Origin: Taibaiella lutea
Lineage (GTDB): Bacteria > Bacteroidota > Bacteroidia > Chitinophagales > Chitinophagaceae
Assembly (NCBI RefSeq): GCF_008629695.1
Contig: NZ_VWSH01000003.1
Location: 186,001-250,000, forward strand
Length of the DNA: 64,000 nucleotides
Reading direction: 5' to 3'
In this document: one piece after another, positions 1 through 8,837 of the stretch
How the letters are laid out: each line of letters starts with the position of its first letter
How positions within the stretch are numbered: the first letter of the stretch is position 1
Position numbers and translations under genes: made by a program
Notes under the pieces: model-generated
Databases searched by the model: none
What the model saw: only the letters and a program-made list of their open reading frames with translations
What the model was told of the DNA's origin: nothing

Positions 1-172
1 TGAATGTTGAACGTCATGGCTAAAGTGTTGAACGCCACGGTCAAGGTGCTGAACGACATGGTCTGAATGTTGAACGCCATGGTCAAGGTGTTGAACGCCA
101 CGATCCGGATGTTGAATGCTATGGTTCAAAGATTGAAAGCCATGTTCTGAATATTGCAAAGGTTGCGGCTCC
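1..172. repeat. 21-bp tandem repeat at left edge
   Basis: About seven and a half diverged copies of a 21-bp unit built around TTGAACGCCATGGTCAAGG fill the first 170 bases. The unit is seven codons long. On the plus strand one frame reads a heptad of the type VLNAMVK, broken by TGA about every third unit. On the minus strand one frame stays open through the whole array and reads a heptad of the type VQHLDHG, but no good start is visible and it runs off the window edge. I call it a minisatellite; a coding tail on the minus strand is possible. Confidence 0.75.
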
Positions 173-230
173 CTCGCCGTGACACTACAAATTTCATAAT
201 GGAATCCGCTATAATTCTTAACTTGCAGCT

Positions 231-1496
231 ATGGTAAAAAGATTGGTATTATTATTGTTCACAGGGTTGTTTTGCTGCAATTTCATGTATGCTGCAAAAT
301 TATACATTCCCATGAGTGCCGACAATCAGGGCAATCATCTGAAAGCCTACGGTATTGCTTTCCTTGCATTGAAAGCGGGCATGACGGTAGATTGGCTATT
401 GAATTATGATGGCGGTGCGTTTGCAATGGACCAAAATGCAGAGATAGAAAAAACCTGCAAGCTTCGCGGTGTTGACTATAATATTATGGCAGATGTCCAG
501 TATGACGGCATCCTGCAAAAAATTGCTGATCCTGATTTTAACGGCGATGTTATAAAACTGGAAAAAGCGCCCAAAATTGCCGTTTATACACCTAAGTCAA
601 AACTTCCCTGGGACGATGCGGTAACCATGGCATTGGAGTATGCAGAAATTCCTTACGATAAAATTTATGATGATGAGATACTGGATGACAAATTACATGA
701 ATATGACTGGCTACATCTGCATCATGAAGACTTTACGGGACAGTATGGCAAATTCTGGGGGGCATACCGTACTGCGTCATGGTATATTGAAGATGTAAAG
801 AATCAGGAGGCAATGGCTGCAAAGCATGGTTTCAAAAAGGTATCTCAATTGAAACTGGCGGTTGCTAAAAAAATACAGGGTTTTGTGGCAGGCGGCGGCT
901 ATTTATTTGCCATGTGCAGCGCAACCGACAGCTATGACATTGCATTGGCTGCAGATGGGGTAGATATTTGCGATGTACCGTTTGATGGTGATGCGCCGGA
1001 CCCGCAGGCACAGCAAAAGCTGAATTTTGCTCCCTGTTTTGCTTTCAAAGATTTCACGCTCGAAAAGAACCCATATCAGTACGAATATTCGGACATTGAT
1101 AATACGCTGTTCAGAAAAGTACCTATGACTACCGATTACTTTACGTTATTTACCTTCTCTGCAAAATTTGATCCGGTGCCTACTATGCTTTGTCAAAATC
1201 ATACGACTACCATCAAGGGATTTATGGGACAAACTACTGCTTTCAGAAAAGAGGTTTTGAAAAGCAGCGTATTGGTCTTAGGCGAAAATCAGGCTGCAAA
1301 CGAAGCACGTTATATTCACGGCGAGTTTGGCAAAGGTACTTTCACATTTTATGGCGGTCATGATCCTGAAGATTATCAACACCAGATTGATGATCCGCAT
1401 ACAGATTTATCACTGCACCCCACTTCTCCCGGATATCGTTTAATTTTAAACAACGTACTTTTTCCGGCAGCAAAAAAGAAACCAAGAAAAACATAA
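231..1496 (+). CDS. Conserved secreted Bacteroidota protein (database name often 'asparagine synthetase B')
   Basis: A 421-residue protein with a signal peptide over residues 1-21 (basic MVKR, hydrophobic core, cleavage near MYAA). The mature part matches, from memory, a family widespread in Bacteroidota that is often labelled asparagine synthetase B. Family-like stretches include HLKAYG near the N-terminus, YDWLHLHHEDFTGQYGKF in the middle, GGGYLFAMCSATDS, and FYGGHDPEDYQH plus SPGYRLILNNVLFPA at the end. I see no N-terminal nucleophile Cys and no ATP-pyrophosphatase SGGxDS loop, so true asparagine synthetase activity is unlikely. It is probably periplasmic or lipid-facing. It stands alone, followed by a tiny membrane-protein gene. 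The function is unknown; the family assignment is fairly secure. Confidence 0.8.
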   Translation: MVKRLVLLLFTGLFCCNFMYAAKLYIPMSADNQGNHLKAYGIAFLALKAGMTVDWLLNYDGGAFAMDQNAEIEKTCKLRGVDYNIMADVQYDGILQKIADPDFNGDVIKLEKAPKIAVYTPKSKLPWDDAVTMALEYAEIPYDKIYDDEILDDKLHEYDWLHLHHEDFTGQYGKFWGAYRTASWYIEDVKNQEAMAAKHGFKKVSQLKLAVAKKIQGFVAGGGYLFAMCSATDSYDIALAADGVDICDVPFDGDAPDPQAQQKLNFAPCFAFKDFTLEKNPYQYEYSDIDNTLFRKVPMTTDYFTLFTFSAKFDPVPTMLCQNHTTTIKGFMGQTTAFRKEVLKSSVLVLGENQAANEARYIHGEFGKGTFTFYGGHDPEDYQHQIDDPHTDLSLHPTSPGYRLILNNVLFPAAKKKPRKT

Positions 1497-1503
1497 TTGA
1501 ATA

Positions 1504-1626
1504 ATGACATTACTGATTCCGGATATCGGATTATTTATTTGGACAATTGCAGGACTTGCAATAACGTTAATTTTAGTTTATGTATTTATTAAACTGATTT
1601 ACAAGATAAACAAACGCCTGAAATAG
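1504..1626 (+). CDS. 40-residue single-pass membrane protein
   Basis: An ATG-to-TAG frame of 40 codons begins 7 bases after the preceding stop. It reads MTLLIPDIGLFIWTIAGL, continues as one long hydrophobic helix and ends in a basic tail (KINKRLK). One transmembrane segment at about residues 8-33 with the positive end inside is the visible design. The N-terminal phrase PDIGLFIWT resembles the start of F0 ATP synthase b subunits, but the protein is far too short to be one. Tight spacing suggests co-expression with the upstream secreted protein. Function unknown. Confidence 0.6.
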   Translation: MTLLIPDIGLFIWTIAGLAITLILVYVFIKLIYKINKRLK

Positions 1627-1703
1627 TTTACTATAAAGATTCCGATAAGAGATACCTTCTTTAAAAATGTGATAAAGGATTTAATAACTTATTCATATTG
1701 ACA

Positions 1704-1735
1704 TTGATCTACTTAAACTCAATTCAATATCTTTG
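1704..1735 (+). promoter_or_regulatory. Bacteroidota-type promoter for the cold-shock gene
   Basis: A perfect -7 element TATCTTTG (1728-1735, consensus TAnnTTTG) follows a TTG at 1704-1706 with a 21-base spacer. Transcription would start near 1742, leaving a leader of under 30 bases before the GTG at 1769. No long cold-shock leader is visible. Confidence 0.6.
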
Positions 1736-1768
1736 AAATCCATTTTATAACATTAAAAAATTATCGTA

Positions 1769-1975
1769 GTGGAAAAAGAAAAATTTCAAGGAACTGTAAA
1801 ATTCTTTAATACGGAAAAAGGTTTCGGTTTCATAAAGAACAGTAGTAACAAAGAAGATATTTTTGTTCATGCTACAGGCGTTATTGACGAAATCAAGGAA
1901 AATGATGCAGTTGAATTTGAATTGCAACCCGGCCGTAAAGGCATGAATGCTGTGAATGTAACATTAGTTAGATAA
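1769..1975 (+). CDS. Cold-shock domain protein (CspA family)
   Basis: A 68-residue single cold-shock domain, the usual family length. RNP1 is KGFGFI near residue 17 and RNP2 is DIFVHA near residue 29; the aromatic and basic residues of these motifs bind single-stranded RNA and DNA. The expected role is an RNA chaperone at low temperature or in rapid growth. The start must be GTG at 1769, because no in-frame ATG precedes the conserved GTVKFFN and the next one lies near the C-terminus. It has its own promoter just upstream and a strong hairpin terminator after it, so it is a single-gene transcript. Confidence 0.93.
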   Translation: MEKEKFQGTVKFFNTEKGFGFIKNSSNKEDIFVHATGVIDEIKENDAVEFELQPGRKGMNAVNVTLVR

Positions 1976-1992
1976 TATAAATTATAGCATGC

Positions 1993-2029
1993 AAGAGGGC
2001 GATTCATTTTCTGAATCGCCCTCTTTTTA
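1993..2029. terminator. Bidirectional terminator between csp and flippase genes
   Basis: A 14-bp perfect stem (AAGAGGGCGATTCA and its complement) around a 5-base loop, with a T-run on the right and A-rich sequence on the left. It sits between convergent genes. Confidence 0.85.
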
Positions 2030-2053
2030 TAATATCATTACTGAAAATTCAGA

Positions 2054-3544
2054 TCAATACAATCTTCTTTTATGGATGATGTTATGTGTAATTTCGTTGA
2101 CTTCCGAAGAGACTTTTGTAATGAAAAGTAAATACCAGAACAATAAACCAAATACACTGCTTCTGATAATGCCATCGATGAAAGCATTAAACATATATGG
2201 CAAAATCCAGCTGATGATTCCGGCAACAGCACCAATTGCAAATATCTTCAAAGTGGCTATGGCAAAAGGTTGCAATTTCATTTTCTTCCAAAGGAACCAG
2301 GATTTTGCAATATTAAAAGCAATCAATCCGATAGTTACTGCCCAGGCTGCACCCAATAAACCGTTCGATTTTATCATGAAATAATCAAGCAGGAGAACGA
2401 ATGCCAGCAGCCATATAGCAATCCAAAAATTGAACCTGTAATATTTTGTCAGGCCAATCAGTTCATAATTAAACCCTGAAACCATATCAAATAGTTGTCC
2501 CACCATCAAAATCATGATAAGCGGCTTTATTTCATTGTAACCACCTTTAATCAAAGCCATTATTTCCTGAATATTATCTATATTGATATACACCAGTGCA
2601 AACATGGCAACTGCGATGATTTGCATATTCAAAGATGATCTTTGATATAATTCTCTCAACCCTTTCAGGTCGCCGTTATTATAACTCTTTGTAAATGTCG
2701 GGATAGCAGCTTTTCCTATCATTCTTGTAGGATTTCTTAATAAAGAAACAGCCAAAGTTGCAATCCCATAAATGGCTACTTTATCAAACCCAAGCAACAT
2801 ACCCATAATAAACACATCCACAGTGGCAATTAAAACAGTGCTTGCTTCCGTAAGCATGTGATAACCTGCAAACCTTATTATCTCTTTAATTTCCTTTACG
2901 GAAAAAAGATGTTTTTCATAACCAAAAGCAAACCCGCCGCTCCGTTTTGCCATTATTATCAAGAACAAAAAGGGTACTAAATAAAAAATAACATATAGCC
3001 ACAAAAAACCCGAAAAATTAATAACATGAAATCCAAAAAGGAGGATCAAAGTAATATAAATAATACGTGCCAGAATTTCCCTTCCAAAACTTTGTAAAGC
3101 AGTTTTATGTAAGGATTGCAAATAACCTTCCATCCATAGTATTCCGGAACATAACAGGGTTAATATGGGGAATAAAGGAAAAAATTCTTTCACATAGGCA
3201 GCATCTGCAGGACTGTAAAAATCATCAATAAAAGGGTATAAAATAAAAAAGGCAGCACATGTCAGTAATGAAATAGCAAAGGGTATTAACGCTGTTAACG
3301 TCAGAAATGTAGGACGGGAAGGATGCCCGGGAGGATATTTCTGTGCATTGATAACCAAGGCTGCCCCAAAACCGAAATTAGCCAGATAAGTAACCCATGT
3401 AGAGGCTTTAATCAACGTTTCTCTAAAACCAAATTGGTCCTGCGGAAAAAATCTTGTGGAAAGCACTGCAATAAGTGCGCCTAACAGAGCTCCGCCTAAA
3501 GTTACTGCAACCGATTTTATGGATTGGCGAACAACAATGCCCAT
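2054..3544 (-). CDS. Polysaccharide/lipid-linked oligosaccharide flippase-like membrane protein (MOP superfamily)
   Basis: A 496-residue, highly hydrophobic protein with about 12-14 predicted membrane segments. It has the layout of Wzx-type exporters of the MATE/MOP superfamily, which flip undecaprenyl-linked sugars across the inner membrane. The N-terminus MGIVVRQSIKSVAVTLGGAL is the typical first helix of this family in Bacteroidota. I therefore start at 3544 rather than at an in-frame ATG 26 codons upstream, whose extra residues fall outside the family pattern. No glycosyltransferases are adjacent, so the substrate cannot be named. The gene is divergent from the phosphohexomutase gene, which could supply activated sugar precursors. 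Confidence 0.8.
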   Translation of the reverse strand: MGIVVRQSIKSVAVTLGGALLGALIAVLSTRFFPQDQFGFRETLIKASTWVTYLANFGFGAALVINAQKYPPGHPSRPTFLTLTALIPFAISLLTCAAFFILYPFIDDFYSPADAAYVKEFFPLFPILTLLCSGILWMEGYLQSLHKTALQSFGREILARIIYITLILLFGFHVINFSGFLWLYVIFYLVPFLFLIIMAKRSGGFAFGYEKHLFSVKEIKEIIRFAGYHMLTEASTVLIATVDVFIMGMLLGFDKVAIYGIATLAVSLLRNPTRMIGKAAIPTFTKSYNNGDLKGLRELYQRSSLNMQIIAVAMFALVYINIDNIQEIMALIKGGYNEIKPLIMILMVGQLFDMVSGFNYELIGLTKYYRFNFWIAIWLLAFVLLLDYFMIKSNGLLGAAWAVTIGLIAFNIAKSWFLWKKMKLQPFAIATLKIFAIGAVAGIISWILPYMFNAFIDGIIRSSVFGLLFWYLLFITKVSSEVNEITHNIIHKRRLY

Positions 3545-3670
3545 TAATAATTGTAGATATGGTATAAGGACCAAAAATACAATTTTGTTTACTCGGATTA
3601 AGCAAAGATTTACAAAAAGCAAATCTTATTTTCCTTTTCTTTGCAAATAGTCTAACTCAAATTACCACTA

Positions 3671-5068
3671 ATGGATATTATTAAATTCGGTACAGATGGC
3701 TGGCGTGCCATTATCGCCAAAGATTTTACAGTTTACAATGTTGCCCGTGTAGCAAAAGCACTTGCCGACTGGTTAAACCAGTCAGGCAAAAATGCCAAGG
3801 TCGTTATAGGCCATGATTGTCGTTTTGCGGGCGCTCTATTTGCTGAAACGACTGCAAATGTATTATGTGCCAATGGCGTGAAGGTTGCTTTGGCAAAGGG
3901 TTTCGTAAGTACACCTATGGTTTCTTTGGGTGTAAAAGAATTAGCTGCGCAACAAGGTGTTGTAATTACAGCTTCACATAACCCGCCTGCTTATAACGGC
4001 TTTAAGCTGAAAGGCCCTCATGGTGGCCCGACAAACCCTAAAGATATTACTGCAGTAGAGGCTTTAATTCCTGAAACAGTTGAAATAAGTGATACTACAT
4101 TGGATCAATGGCAGGAAAAAGGCATGCTGGAGTATATTGATTTGGAAAAAATGTACATTGATTACCTACATACCAAATTCAATTTAGAGAAGTTAAACAA
4201 TGCCCCTTATAAGCTTGCTTATGATGCTATGTATGGCGCAGGTCAGAATGTAATTCGTAAAACATTGCCTGCCGCGGTTTTGCTTCATTGTGATTATAAC
4301 CCTTCTTTCAAGGATACGCCACCTGAACCTATTCATAAAAATCTGCTTGAACTTTCAAAAGTAATGGCAACAACACCTGAGCTGAAAGTGGGTCTTGCCA
4401 CTGACGGCGATGCAGACAGAATCGGTTTGTATGATGAAGACGGCAATTTTGTGGATGCGCATCATATTATTTTACTGCTAATCCAATATCTACATAAATA
4501 CAAAAAGCTGAATGGTAAAGTGGTCATTGCTTTTTCGGTTACCGACAGGGTTAAGAAAATGTGTGAACAATACGGGCTTGAAGTTCAGGTAACGCCGATT
4601 GGTTTCAAATACATCAGTGAAATCATGATTACGGAAGATGTATTATTGGGTGGCGAAGAAAGCGGCGGTATTGCCATTAAAGGACATATTCCTGAACGTG
4701 ACGGGATATTTGATGGTCTTATCATTTATGAATATATGATGGAAACAGGCAAAACGCTGAAGGAACTTTGTGAAGAAATATATGAAGTGGTTGGCCGTTT
4801 CTCTTATGAAAGAAACGACTTGAATCTTTTGGATGAACAAAAGCAGCGTATCATGAAGGAAGCTGCTGATGGTGTTTACACTGAATTTGGTAAATACAAA
4901 GTTGTAAAAGTTGAAAATATTGACGGTATTAAATACCATTTTGAAGATGGCGGATGGACTATGCTGCGTGCTTCAGGTACCGAGCCTGTTTTAAGGATTT
5001 ATGCGGAAGGCAACAGCCATGAGGAAGCCCTCGATATTTTAGAACAAGTAAAAAAGAGAGTGCTTTAG
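3671..5068 (+). CDS. Phosphoglucomutase/phosphomannomutase family protein
   Basis: A 465-residue alpha-D-phosphohexomutase with all four family signatures: the active-site serine loop TASHNP (Ser102), the magnesium loop DGDAD (245-249), the sugar-binding GEESGG (328-333) and the phosphate-binding RASGTEP (433-439). The enzyme interconverts hexose 1-phosphate and 6-phosphate via a bisphosphate intermediate. Motifs alone do not separate glucose from mannose or glucosamine specificity. It feeds nucleotide-sugar synthesis for the cell envelope, which fits the divergent flippase gene next door. It is followed by a strong terminator. Confidence 0.92.
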   Translation: MDIIKFGTDGWRAIIAKDFTVYNVARVAKALADWLNQSGKNAKVVIGHDCRFAGALFAETTANVLCANGVKVALAKGFVSTPMVSLGVKELAAQQGVVITASHNPPAYNGFKLKGPHGGPTNPKDITAVEALIPETVEISDTTLDQWQEKGMLEYIDLEKMYIDYLHTKFNLEKLNNAPYKLAYDAMYGAGQNVIRKTLPAAVLLHCDYNPSFKDTPPEPIHKNLLELSKVMATTPELKVGLATDGDADRIGLYDEDGNFVDAHHIILLLIQYLHKYKKLNGKVVIAFSVTDRVKKMCEQYGLEVQVTPIGFKYISEIMITEDVLLGGEESGGIAIKGHIPERDGIFDGLIIYEYMMETGKTLKELCEEIYEVVGRFSYERNDLNLLDEQKQRIMKEAADGVYTEFGKYKVVKVENIDGIKYHFEDGGWTMLRASGTEPVLRIYAEGNSHEEALDILEQVKKRVL

Positions 5069-5107
5069 GCGAAAATCAAAACTATTTGTATCTCTGCAAT
5101 ACACAAT

Positions 5108-5145
5108 AAAAATGTCCGGTTCTTTACAGAGCCGGACATTTTTAT
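5108..5145. terminator. Bidirectional terminator
   Basis: AAAAATGTCCGG pairs with CCGGACATTTTT around a 12-base loop. It lies between the convergent phosphohexomutase and histidine kinase genes and has a T-run on both strands. Confidence 0.85.
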
Positions 5146-5161
5146 TAACTACAATATCTCA

Positions 5162-6130
5162 TCAGGCAGCCGCAACGGTTATCTCAAATACAGTTCCTAC
5201 AGGGCTATTGTCTCTTACCGCTATAGTGCCTTTATACTGCTGAATAATTTTAGAAGTCAGATACAGGCCGAGCCCCGTTCCTTTTGTTTTTCGGGAATTC
5301 TCATTCCCTACTCTATAAAATTTTTTGAAAACTTTTGGCTTTTCTTCATCCGGAATGCCTTGTCCTTCATCAATCACACTCAGTAAAATTTCATCGTCCG
5401 ATTTAATCAATTCCAGTATAATAGTAGAGTCGGAATCGGAGTATTTAACTGCATTTTCCAATAGGTTATTGATAGATAACTTCCATAATAATCTGTCGCC
5501 ATTTGTGAAACAATCCTCCTCTATTTTTGAAACAAAAAGATTTTTACCTCTTGATTCGTATGCCTGTAAAGATTCTTCTGCAACAGAAGATAAATTAATT
5601 CGTCCTTCTTCAAATTTAAAATGGCGGCTTTCCATCTGCGAAGCAAGCAACAAATTGTTGCAAAGGTCATCAAGCCTGTTAGCCTCATTCACACTGCGTT
5701 GTATCAATGTAAGTTGAGTATCTTCATCCAGCTTGCGCCTCGCCATTGTCTGAAGGTTAAGTTTCACAGCTGCAATAGGGCTTTTCAATTCGTGCGTAAT
5801 GGAAAGCATAAAATTGGATTGCTGTTGCGATAACAGATGATTACTGCGCATAGAAGAATATACTACACCAGCGCCAATTAAAATAATAGCTAAAAAAGCA
5901 ACACCTTCTCCCAGATATTGCCGCTTCCTTGAATTTTCTCTTTCTTTTATAGCATTGTATTCATCTCTGAAAGCAACAGGATTATTGATCTTATCCACCT
6001 TATTGTTTAAGGCCTCGATCTCATTGCGGACAATGAGCTCGTTTTGTTTGTTGAGCGTGCTTCCCCAAAATAAAATAGCTGCTATAATGTAAGCAAGCAG
6101 GATGAAATATAAAATAGAAACGATCCGCAT
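5162..6130 (-). CDS. Membrane sensor histidine kinase, orphan
   Basis: A 322-residue kinase. One membrane helix (about 4-22) and a second (about 76-92) enclose a short, charged, probably helical extracytoplasmic segment of about 50 residues. The cytoplasmic part has a HisKA domain with the H-box ITHELKSPIA (phospho-acceptor His113), an N-box NLLENAVKYS, a G1 box DEGQGIP and a G2 box GTGLGL. No PAS or HAMP domain and no response regulator gene is adjacent, so the partner must be elsewhere. It begins 11 bases after the stop of the VWA protein gene and is almost certainly co-transcribed with it; the VWA protein may present the signal (inference). Confidence 0.9.
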   Translation of the reverse strand: MRIVSILYFILLAYIIAAILFWGSTLNKQNELIVRNEIEALNNKVDKINNPVAFRDEYNAIKERENSRKRQYLGEGVAFLAIILIGAGVVYSSMRSNHLLSQQQSNFMLSITHELKSPIAAVKLNLQTMARRKLDEDTQLTLIQRSVNEANRLDDLCNNLLLASQMESRHFKFEEGRINLSSVAEESLQAYESRGKNLFVSKIEEDCFTNGDRLLWKLSINNLLENAVKYSDSDSTIILELIKSDDEILLSVIDEGQGIPDEEKPKVFKKFYRVGNENSRKTKGTGLGLYLTSKIIQQYKGTIAVRDNSPVGTVFEITVAAA

Positions 6131-6140
6131 ATCAACAGTT

Positions 6141-8072
6141 TTATGGCAATTCCAGATTGGTGATCATATTGCTTTTCACACGGAATAAAACAACATCAGC
6201 TTTTGATAAGGAGGTCTGAGGCCCATTGAAATAACGAACCTGATAAAGACCCGGCAGAAAATCAATTTTCTGAGCCGCAGCATTACCGGTTACATTCATT
6301 TCATAAAACGGTTCGTAAGCATCACCATGCTGATACCAAAACTGAACTTTGCCCTTATTATTGGTATTTGTGATTTGTACGGTACCGGCTTCAGGGATAG
6401 ACATTACTTTTACGCTGTAAAAGTCAAGATCTACATTCAGCATCATTTGAGGCAATGTATTGATTTCAATGTGATAATTGGCGGGTTCATAAGGCAAAAC
6501 AGTATCGCAGTTTTGTTTTACTACCGGTCCGGGCTCAAAACGTTTGCTTACCAGGGCCCTGTATTCTTTAACGGGACGGTTAGGTGCGGAAGGATAATAA
6601 AACTCCAATGAACCGCTACCGACTGTGATATATACTTTCTTGTTTTTACCAGGTTCAATAACTATGTTGTTTGCTTTGCCTTTGGAGCCTACAATAGCTA
6701 AATCGTAAGTACCGGGGTCCATCTTAATAGGTGCAGGTTCTCCGCCTTCAAGATTGCGATAAACACTTTTTACATCAGCTTTTGTTTTGCTGTCTTTAAA
6801 CAGCAATTTGGGTTCGGTACGGTAAAATTTTCCCTTACCGTTGGTGAAATAAATCTGAACGGAACTTTCTTTTGAATCGACAGTTGTGGATTGAAATGGC
6901 AGGTTTATATCTTCTTTGTTTTCGGCTTTTTTAACAGTCGCATTTGTTTTCGGCTTTTGAATGGCTACAGTAGGTTCTACAACTTTATTGGGTGCTTTAG
7001 GTGTTGAACTGTTGGCAACAGGAGTTTGCGGAAATACATCAGGCATTCCAGGTACTGTAATTTTCATGGGCTTTAACCTGGGCACTATTACAGGATTTGC
7101 ATCGGCAATAGTGTACAGCAAATTCATTTTTTGCAATTTTGACCTTGTATAAATCAGATCCAACGGCGGATAGGTTTTCCTGTTAACTACCGGTGGTACA
7201 ACAGGTTCAGGCTTTTTTTCAGGAACTTCTGTAGTAATTAAAGGCTCAATTTTGGGCGTAGGTTTCGGAGTATTTTTAGGAGGTAAAATGGTTACGTTCT
7301 GAGCCTTTGGAGGTGGCGTATTTATTACTACGGGATGATAATCGGATGTTTTGATCATCAAAACTTTCCTGTTATCATTGAGAATGGTACTTACTGCCGG
7401 AAGAATATCTTTTTCAGTTGAAACAGTTATATATTTTCCAAGACAGGCATATTCCAGTTTCAAAGGTTCGTAATCAATCAGACTTAGAATGTAAGGCTTG
7501 AAACTGATTTTTTTATTAAGCAGATTTGTTACGGTTGCACAGATATCGCCGCCACAGCTTTCGCCGCCATCTGTAATTAAGATGATGCTGTAAGAATAGA
7601 GATTGTCTTCTTTAAAATCCAGTTCAGCTGCTTGTTGCAACGACCATGCAATCGGCGAATATCCTCTTGGATTCAGATATTTCAGCCTTGCTCTGATTTG
7701 TCCGTCATTAGCAAGATTAAAAGGAACTTCAAGCTTGGAATCAAAACAGTTTTTCTCCTGTGAAGGGTATTGATTACCAAAAACACGGATGGCAAAAGCA
7801 ACATCTGTATTTACCCGGTGAATGCTATCTACAATGGTATTAATAATGCGACCTGCGGTCTGGAACCTGGAAGCAGCATCTGTCCAGCTATTGCCCATAC
7901 TACTGGAGGCATCCAACAGAAATAAAATCCTGGCAGGTTTTTGGACTTCCTGCTGCGCCGATGAAATATTAGAGAATAAGAATGTCCAGGCAATTATAAT
8001 TATGCTCAGGTAATGTTTACAATTAAGCTTTAGTTGAAATGCGTTCTTCAAAATGCCCTGTTTATTTTTCAA
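6141..8072 (-). CDS. Secreted von Willebrand factor A (VWA) domain protein
   Basis: A 643-residue protein with a basic N-terminus and hydrophobic signal segment (about 20-39, cleavage near SSAQ). It is followed by a VWA domain (about 48-230) with a full MIDAS start DASSSMG (Asp54, Ser56, Ser58) and a later TDGGESCGG loop. A proline- and lysine-rich linker (about 250-330) leads to beta-rich C-terminal domains (about 400-643). There is no T9SS sorting domain, so a periplasmic or outer-membrane location is likely. VWA domains bind a protein ligand through a metal ion. The gene is the first of a two-gene unit with a histidine kinase. The N-terminal extension before the signal segment is long, but no better start codon is visible. 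Confidence 0.82.
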   Translation of the reverse strand: MKNKQGILKNAFQLKLNCKHYLSIIIIAWTFLFSNISSAQQEVQKPARILFLLDASSSMGNSWTDAASRFQTAGRIINTIVDSIHRVNTDVAFAIRVFGNQYPSQEKNCFDSKLEVPFNLANDGQIRARLKYLNPRGYSPIAWSLQQAAELDFKEDNLYSYSIILITDGGESCGGDICATVTNLLNKKISFKPYILSLIDYEPLKLEYACLGKYITVSTEKDILPAVSTILNDNRKVLMIKTSDYHPVVINTPPPKAQNVTILPPKNTPKPTPKIEPLITTEVPEKKPEPVVPPVVNRKTYPPLDLIYTRSKLQKMNLLYTIADANPVIVPRLKPMKITVPGMPDVFPQTPVANSSTPKAPNKVVEPTVAIQKPKTNATVKKAENKEDINLPFQSTTVDSKESSVQIYFTNGKGKFYRTEPKLLFKDSKTKADVKSVYRNLEGGEPAPIKMDPGTYDLAIVGSKGKANNIVIEPGKNKKVYITVGSGSLEFYYPSAPNRPVKEYRALVSKRFEPGPVVKQNCDTVLPYEPANYHIEINTLPQMMLNVDLDFYSVKVMSIPEAGTVQITNTNNKGKVQFWYQHGDAYEPFYEMNVTGNAAAQKIDFLPGLYQVRYFNGPQTSLSKADVVLFRVKSNMITNLELP

Positions 8073-8158
8073 GCCGCCAAATTACGATGAATAGTTTAAA
8101 AATTATGAATTGTGTCATTTTGAAACCAATCTCAAACAATAATGAAAGCATGATTATC

Positions 8159-8166
8159 TATCTTTG
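8159..8166 (+). promoter_or_regulatory. -7 promoter element for recR
   Basis: TATCTTTG matches the Bacteroidota TAnnTTTG element and lies 24 bases before the recR ATG. No convincing -33 element is seen. Confidence 0.45.
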
Positions 8167-8189
8167 TTGTTGCATTTTTGTGTACATAT

Positions 8190-8816
8190 ATGATATTTTC
8201 CTCCAAATTAATAGAAGACGCAGTTGAAGCCTTTACCCGCCTGCCGGGGATTGGCAAGAAAACAGCCTTGAGAATGGTATTGCATTTATTGAAAGAAGAC
8301 AAAGGCATGGTCAGGAATTTCAGCGAAACTATTTCTAAAATGCGTGAAGACATTTGCTTTTGTCCTGATTGCAACAATATTTCTGATGGAGGGCCCTGCG
8401 CCATCTGTAAAGACCCTCATCGCAATAAAAGTATTATTTGTGTGGTGGAAAACATAAGAGATGTTATTTCCATTGAAAGCACCCAACAGTTTAACGGGTT
8501 GTATCATGTGCTGGGCGGCCTTTTGTCGCCTTTGGATGGCATAGGGCCTGAGCAGCTTCAGTTGTCCAACTTAACATCAAGAATAGAAAAAAATGAAGTT
8601 TCTGAAATAATTATGGCATTAAGCCCCAATATTGAGGGTGATACTACCGTCTATTATATAGCCAGGCAACTTCAGAACCGGGAATTAACGATTACAGGTA
8701 TAGCCAGAGGCGTTTCATTTGGAGGAGAATTAGAGTATACAGATGAGCTGACATTAGCAAGATCAATTGCGAAAAGGCTGCCAGTCGAAACATATGTAAA
8801 AACAACTTCAAAATAA
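8190..8816 (+). CDS. recR: Recombination mediator RecR
   Basis: A 208-residue protein with the RecR layout: an N-terminal helix-hairpin-helix (FTRLPGIGKKTALRM), a zinc finger with four cysteines (CPDC..CAIC, about residues 54-70), a Toprim domain (ICVVENIRDVISIE.., then ALSPNIEGDTT) and the C-terminal segment GIARGVSFGGELEYTDELT. With RecO and RecF it loads RecA on gapped DNA. ATG 8190 is preferred over an in-frame TTG four codons upstream because IFSSKLIEDAVEAF is the normal N-terminus and a -7 promoter element sits just ahead. The gene is divergent from the VWA gene. Confidence 0.96.
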   Translation: MIFSSKLIEDAVEAFTRLPGIGKKTALRMVLHLLKEDKGMVRNFSETISKMREDICFCPDCNNISDGGPCAICKDPHRNKSIICVVENIRDVISIESTQQFNGLYHVLGGLLSPLDGIGPEQLQLSNLTSRIEKNEVSEIIMALSPNIEGDTTVYYIARQLQNRELTITGIARGVSFGGELEYTDELTLARSIAKRLPVETYVKTTSK

Positions 8817-8837
8817 AATGCCAAAATATGCTTAACG

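Noticed and set aside
231-1496. True asparagine synthetase
   Set aside because: The signal peptide and absence of catalytic motifs argue against it.
2038-2384. Plus- and minus-strand small frames around the end of the flippase gene
   Set aside because: They are out-of-phase or antisense to a clear membrane protein and have no family features.
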